Shown here: one piece after another, positions 60,127 through 64,000 of the stretch
How the letters are laid out: each line of letters begins with the position of its first letter
Numbering within the stretch: position 1 is the stretch's first letter
Made by a program: the position numbers and the translations under genes
NCBI RefSeq assembly: GCF_041080655.1
Contig: NZ_CP163525.1
Coordinates: 6,138,001-6,202,000 of the forward strand
Length of the DNA stretch: 64,000 bases
Direction: 5' to 3'
Source of the DNA: Streptomyces sp. CG4
Lineage (GTDB): Bacteria; Actinomycetota; Actinomycetes; Streptomycetales; Streptomycetaceae
Notes under the pieces: generated by a model
The model's input: the letters and a program-made list of their open reading frames with translations, nothing else
Database searches by the model: none
Told to the model about the DNA's origin: nothing

Positions 60127-60525
60127 GTGGACAGTGGCGCAATAGGCAGGCGGCTGGCGCTCGGCGCGGCCGTGCTGGCCGCGGCCGGAGTGCTCGGCCT
60201 CGTGACATCCGGCACCGCCGCGGCGGACACGGCCGGCGGCGGCTGTGCCGGGAGCCAGGTGCGGACCCTGCCGTTCAGCACAGGGATCACACGCGTGTAC
60301 AGGACCGGCGACGGCTACGTCTGCGCCGTCACCCTCGCCCGCAAGCCCGGCACCACCCAGACGATGGCCGTCAGCGTGCAGGCCCGCGGCGGCCGGCCGG
60401 TCGTCGACCAGGGCCGCTACGTGCACCACGCGGGCCCGGTCACCGTCCACGCCGGCCAGCGCTGCGTATGGATCAGGGGTTCGGTGGGCTCGGGGTCGGT
60501 CAGCTCGGGCTGGATCCTCTGCTGA
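60127..60525 (+). CDS. Secreted SapA-like (spore-associated protein A) protein
   Basis: 132 residues. Signal peptide (1-about 34, LALGAAVLAAAGVLGLVTSG), then about 95 residues with four Cys. GDGYVCAVTLARKPGTTQTM, VVDQGRYVHHAGPVTVHAGQ and RCVWIRGSVG follow the order YxCV-xT...DxGxYxxYAGPVxVxApGxC seen in Streptomyces spore-associated protein A. The ending SSGWILC is also like it. GTG 60127 with GGGGGAGGA upstream. Role: extracellular or spore-surface protein, inferred. Confidence 0.7.
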   Translation: MDSGAIGRRLALGAAVLAAAGVLGLVTSGTAAADTAGGGCAGSQVRTLPFSTGITRVYRTGDGYVCAVTLARKPGTTQTMAVSVQARGGRPVVDQGRYVHHAGPVTVHAGQRCVWIRGSVGSGSVSSGWILC

Positions 60526-60829
60526 GGCGTCCGCGTCCCTGACGGCCGGCGGGGCGCCGGGAACCGGACCGGTTCCGCGGTCGTCCAACGGCGGGTTGCC
60601 GGACGAATCCCCGTGGTGCGGTGTCGGCCCGCACGCCTGGCGGCGAGCGCCGACTCACCCTCTCCGCCGCATCCGGCCGGCAGCCCGTCGCCATCGGCGC
60701 GCCCCCCTCAATGCGCCGGTGGCGGCCCCTCTTCCGGTTACTGTGCTCTCCCTTGACGGAAAGAAACCTCCCGGATATTGGTGACTCCTCGGAAGTTTCC
60801 TTCACGGTTCTCCTCTGGAAGGAGCGCAC
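60526..60829. other. Intergenic region before the GH3 gene
   Basis: 304 bp. An imperfect inverted repeat, GAAAGAAACCTCCCGG (60762-60777) against CTCGGAAGTTTCCTTC (60788-60803), 12 of 16, lies 27-68 bp before the GH3 start and might be an operator. No dre site was found. Otherwise nothing. Confidence 0.45.
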
Positions 60830-62641
60830 GTGTCCGACACCGGCAGACCGTCCAGACGCGCCGTCCTCGCCGCCACCGCGGGCCTCACCGCCGCGCTGAC
60901 CGTCCCGGCCGGCGCGCAGCCCGCCGCACCCCCCGACCCCCGCCGGCTGCGCGCCCTGATCTCCCGGATGACGCTTGAGGAGAAGGTCGGCCAGCTCTTC
61001 GTGATGCGGGTCTACGGCCACTCCGCCACCGCCCCCGACCAGGCCGACATCGACGCCAACCGCAAGGAACTCGGCGTCGGTACGGCCGCCGAGCTGATCG
61101 CGAAGTACCGCGTCGGCGGCATCATCTACTTCACCTGGGCCCACAACACCCGCGACCCGCACCAGATCGCGGACCTCTCCGACGGCATCCAGCAGGCTTC
61201 CCTGGAACAGCCGCGCGGCCTGCCGGTGCTCATCTCCACCGACCAGGAGCACGGCGCGGTCTGCCGGGTCGGCAGGCCCGCCACCCTCTTCCCCGGCGCC
61301 ATGGCCGTCGGCGCCGCCGGCTCCCGCTCCGACGCGCACACCCTCGGCCGGATCTCCGGCGCCGAACTGCGCGCGATGGGCATCAACCAGGACTACTCCC
61401 CGGACGCCGACGTCAACGTCAACCCGGCCAACCCCATCATCGGCGTAAGGTCGTTCGGCGCCGACCCGAAGGCCGTCGGCGCACTGGTGGCCGCCGAGGT
61501 GAAGGGCTATCAGGCCGCCCGGGTCGCGGCGACCGCCAAGCACTTCCCGGGCCACGGCGACACCGCCGTCGACAGCCACACCGGCTTCCCGGTCATCACC
61601 CACAGCCGCGACCTGTGGGAGAAGCTGGACGCCGTCCCCTTCCGGGCGGCGATCGCCGCGGGCATCGACTCGATCATGACCGCGCACATCCAGTTCCCGG
61701 CCCTGGACGACTCCGGCGACCCGGCCACCCTCTCCCACCCCATCCTCACCGGCATCCTGCGCGGCGAACTCGGCTACGACGGCGTCGTCATCACCGACTC
61801 GCTCGGCATGCAGGGCGTCCGCACCAAGTACGGCGACGACCGGGTGCCGGTGCTCGCGCTGAAGGCGGGGGTCGACCAACTGCTCAACCCGCCCTCGATC
61901 GACGTGGCCTGGCACGCCGTACTGAAGGCCGTACAGGACGGGGAGTTGACCGAGTCCCGGCTGGACGAATCGATCCTGCGCATCCTGCGCCTCAAGGCCC
62001 GGCTCGGACTCTTCGGCCACCCGCACACCAGCCGGGCGGGCATCGAGCGCACGGTGGGCACCGCGGCGCACCTGGCCGCCGCCGACCGGATCGCCGAGCG
62101 CGGCACGACCCTGCTGGTCAACGAGGACCACACCCTGCCCTTCGACCCCCGCACCGAGCGCCGCGTCCTGGTCGTCGGCGCCGACCCGGACTCCCCCTCC
62201 GGCACCACCGGCCCGCCCACCGGCGTACTGGCCGCCGCCCTCACCGAGCTGGGCTTCACCGCCACCGCCCTGTCCACGGGCACCGCGCCCACCGCCGCCG
62301 CCGTCGCCCAGGCGGTCACGGCCGCACGGGACGCGGACGCGGTGGTCGTGGCGACGTACAACGTGACGGCGGACAACGCGCAGCGCACGCTGGTGTCACA
62401 CCTGCTGGCCACCGGCCGGCCCCTCGCGGCTCTCGCCGTCCGCAACCCCTACGACGTGGCCCAATTCCCCTCCGTGAAGGCGTGTTTGACGTCCTACGGC
62501 TGGACGGACGTCGAAGTGCGCGCCGCCGCCCGGGTGATCGCCGGACGCGTGGCGCCGCGCGGCAGGCTGCCGGTGCCGGTGCAGCGGGCCGACGACCCCA
62601 CGCAGGTGCTGTATCCGATCGGGCACGGGCTGACGTACTAG
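60830..62641 (+). CDS. Secreted GH3 beta-N-acetylglucosaminidase (NagZ-like)
   Basis: 603 residues. Tat signal (GRPSRRAVLAATAGLTAALT). GH3 N-terminal barrel (about 35-375): ISTDQEHGAVCRVG, VAATAKHFPGHGDTAVDSHT (the KHFPGHGxxxxDSH His/Asp loop that supplies the acid/base in NagZ-type enzymes, about 226-246) and VVITDSLGMQGVRTKYGDDR with the nucleophile Asp (near 322). C-terminal GH3 domain (about 400-600). Cleaves GlcNAc from peptidoglycan or chitin fragments. GTG 60830 with AAGGAGCG upstream. Functionally near to the GH20 enzyme earlier in the window. Confidence 0.93.
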   Translation: MSDTGRPSRRAVLAATAGLTAALTVPAGAQPAAPPDPRRLRALISRMTLEEKVGQLFVMRVYGHSATAPDQADIDANRKELGVGTAAELIAKYRVGGIIYFTWAHNTRDPHQIADLSDGIQQASLEQPRGLPVLISTDQEHGAVCRVGRPATLFPGAMAVGAAGSRSDAHTLGRISGAELRAMGINQDYSPDADVNVNPANPIIGVRSFGADPKAVGALVAAEVKGYQAARVAATAKHFPGHGDTAVDSHTGFPVITHSRDLWEKLDAVPFRAAIAAGIDSIMTAHIQFPALDDSGDPATLSHPILTGILRGELGYDGVVITDSLGMQGVRTKYGDDRVPVLALKAGVDQLLNPPSIDVAWHAVLKAVQDGELTESRLDESILRILRLKARLGLFGHPHTSRAGIERTVGTAAHLAAADRIAERGTTLLVNEDHTLPFDPRTERRVLVVGADPDSPSGTTGPPTGVLAAALTELGFTATALSTGTAPTAAAVAQAVTAARDADAVVVATYNVTADNAQRTLVSHLLATGRPLAALAVRNPYDVAQFPSVKACLTSYGWTDVEVRAAARVIAGRVAPRGRLPVPVQRADDPTQVLYPIGHGLTY

Positions 62642-62756
62642 CCGTACGCCACACACCCGGCGTACTACCCCCAACAGGAGGAAACCCGCCCCAATGACTG
62701 GCGTGGCCACGCCGCCCAGGGCCACGCTGGACCGGGGTGTGTCAGGGGGGATGGCG

Positions 62757-63347
62757 ATGCGTGGGAAAGGTGCCGTCGCAGCGGTGTGCCTCGCCTGCCT
62801 GCTGCCGGCCGCCCTGCTGACCGGCTGCCGGGGCCAGGCGGGCACCCCCGTCGGCGACGCCCGCCCCACCCCGGCCACGACCGATGACTACGGCGCCGAT
62901 TTCCTGGAGACCGGCGCGTGCAGCTCCTTCGGCACGGTCAGCTTCACCGAGGTGCCCTGCACCAGCGAGCGGGCGGCGGCCAGGGTCGTCGCCCGCTACG
63001 ACGGCGCGGTCACCGACGGCCCCCTGTGCCCGGCGACCACCGACTTCGTCCTCCACATCAGCGCCCAGCGCGCGATCACCCCGGGCTACGCCTGCATGCG
63101 CAACCTGGAACCCCCGCATCCCGGCGACCCCGGCGGCGGGGGCGGTCCCCGCACGATCCCGGGCGACTGCGTCTACACCTCCGGCGAGGGCCAGGTCCGC
63201 GAGACCGCGTGCGACGGCTCCGGCGACCACCGGCCCCAGTACCGGATCACCAAGGCGGCACCGACGCGGGACGACTGCCCCGCGTCGACGACCCTGTACG
63301 TCCGGCTGGGCGGGAGCGATCCGGTGGGTTGCGCAAGCCGGGTATGA
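62757..63347 (+). CDS. Lipoprotein of unknown function
   Basis: 196 residues. Lipobox LLTGC (Cys near 22) after CLACLLPAALL. Six further Cys in the mature part (ACSSFGTVSFTEVPCTSERA, GPLCPATTDF, GYACMRNLE, GDCVYTS, ETACDG, DDCPAS) suggest several disulfides. Mature sequence is beta-rich, with a GGGGG linker. ATG 62757 has CAGGGGGG six bases upstream; ATG 62751 is also possible. Follows the GH3 gene by 115 bp on the same strand. No family recognised; septum-like Cys pattern is common in Streptomyces secreted proteins. Confidence 0.78.
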   Translation: MRGKGAVAAVCLACLLPAALLTGCRGQAGTPVGDARPTPATTDDYGADFLETGACSSFGTVSFTEVPCTSERAAARVVARYDGAVTDGPLCPATTDFVLHISAQRAITPGYACMRNLEPPHPGDPGGGGGPRTIPGDCVYTSGEGQVRETACDGSGDHRPQYRITKAAPTRDDCPASTTLYVRLGGSDPVGCASRV

Positions 63348-63351
63348 GTTC

Positions 63352-64000
63352 CTACGGCCTCGACGCGGGCTCGCGCTCGGTGTCCCCGGCATCCAGCTTG
63401 GCGTCGAAGCGGGCCAGGGGCTCGGCCCGGGCGGTGTCGGCCGCGGAAACGCCCGCCCACTGCAGGATGCGCCCCGTGGCGAGGGTGTTCTCCCGCGGCA
63501 CCAGGCCCGCCACATTCGCGCCGTGGTTCATGCCGGGCGCGGTGAAGACGTACGAGTCACGGGCGCCCGCGCCGAGCCGGAACCGCTCCGAGCCCCAGGG
63601 GTCGTTCTGGCCGTACACGAAGAGCGTGTGCGTGGCGTGGTGCCGTACCCATGTGTCCACGTCCCGCATCGCGTACGGCTGGAAACGCATCGGGATGGCG
63701 CGGGGCACGAAGTTGCGCGGCGGCTGGTAGCCGTAGCGGATCAACTTCCGCTCGATGTACGGGAAGTGGATGGTCGGCGAGCCCAGCTGGGTGCCGGCCT
63801 GGTAGTAGTACGGCGTGAACTGCGCGAGCCCCTGGTCGGTGTAGGCGGAGAAACCGGAGATGGTGTCGACCGACTTCCAGATGGCGTCGTCGCTCGCCGT
63901 GGCCGCGTCGGCCGGGACGGTGCCGCAGTCCTTCAGCAGGCTGTACTGCCAGAAGCCCCACACATAGTCGAGGACGACCGCCTCGTACGCCTTGTCCAGC
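63352..64000 (-). CDS. Secreted PS-10/S37-type peptidase (N-terminus beyond right edge)
   Basis: About 216 C-terminal residues are present. The stretch LDKAYEAVVLDYVWGFWQYS, YLLKDC-like SLLKDCGTVPAD, FVYGQNDPWGSERF (Asp of the triad) and FTAPGMNHGANVAGL (His of the triad) match the PS-10 (S37) aminopeptidases of Streptomyces, secreted tripeptidyl/aminopeptidases with an alpha/beta-hydrolase fold. The nucleophile Ser would lie in the part outside the window. Convergent with the lipoprotein gene, 4 bp between their stops. Confidence 0.82.
   Translation of the reverse strand, partial: LDKAYEAVVLDYVWGFWQYSLLKDCGTVPADAATASDDAIWKSVDTISGFSAYTDQGLAQFTPYYYQAGTQLGSPTIHFPYIERKLIRYGYQPPRNFVPRAIPMRFQPYAMRDVDTWVRHHATHTLFVYGQNDPWGSERFRLGAGARDSYVFTAPGMNHGANVAGLVPRENTLATGRILQWAGVSAADTARAEPLARFDAKLDAGDTEREPASRP

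Noticed and set aside
60560..60576. GGAACCGG-A-CCGGTTCC as terminator after the SapA-like gene
   Set aside because: Palindrome with a one-base centre; a usable stem would be only about 6 bp and there is no T-run.

Overview
The window is a 64-kb piece of a Streptomyces chromosome. GC is very high and third codon positions are almost all G/C. The markers are consistent: an adpA gene carrying a TTA (bldA-dependent) leucine codon, followed by orn and a tRNA-His; a complete desferrioxamine locus (desE, SIP, desABCD) with two DmdR1/IdeR-type iron boxes; a DasR (dre) site before a GH20 hexosaminidase; AfsR/SARP, PucR and ECF41 regulators; and many Tat/Sec-secreted proteins. The order of the core genes matches what I remember of the S. 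coelicolor adpA - des - acdH/hmgL/acc - agmatinase - nagZ region.

Layout. 0-1.4 kb: divergent DoxX-like gene and ECF41 sigma factor, with an ECF41-type promoter between them. 1.5-1.85 kb: a scar with two unrelated gene fragments. 2-12 kb: an accessory block, all on the + strand: an unknown membrane protein, an AfsR-type regulator, an ATP-grasp protein whose catalytic residues are replaced, a LysR regulator, a 112-residue protein of unknown family, a double RmlC-type cupin and an MFS exporter. 12.1-16.1 kb: TPR protein, tRNA-His, orn, adpA. 16.4-24.2 kb: stress protein, membrane protein, glmS, secreted phosphatase, DUF4429/SHOCT protein, GH20 hexosaminidase. 24.3-31.4 kb: desferrioxamine synthesis, uptake and reduction. 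31.6-34.1 kb: an accessory insert with an isoprenyl-diphosphate-synthase homologue, two decayed gene remnants and a small secreted protein. 34.2-42.8 kb: leucine/branched-chain acyl-CoA catabolism with a TetR regulator and two operator-like palindromes. 43-50.6 kb: His-rich secreted peptide, phosphatase-like protein, PucR regulator, Na+/solute symporter, agmatinase family enzyme, ThDP enzyme. 50.7-64 kb: GT39 glycosyltransferase, secreted phospholipase A2, class-A-beta-lactamase-like protein, phytase-like esterase, double ABC exporter with the relic of another ABC gene behind it, SapA-like protein, GH3 hexosaminidase, lipoprotein and the end of a PS-10 peptidase.

The best candidate for an undescribed system is the block at 3.2-12.0 kb, especially 6.4-12.0 kb. 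A probable pseudo-ligase, a small acidic helical protein without cysteine, a tandem cupin and an exporter lie together. The small gene has its own promoter with interleaved inverted repeats against the -35 element, and is followed by a perfect 17-bp hairpin before the cupin gene. That is how genes for abundant small proteins or peptide substrates are often arranged. The set of protein classes (bicupin, ATP-grasp, MFS) recalls the bacilysin operon, but the small protein and the loss of ATP-grasp catalytic residues do not fit it. The chemistry is unknown.
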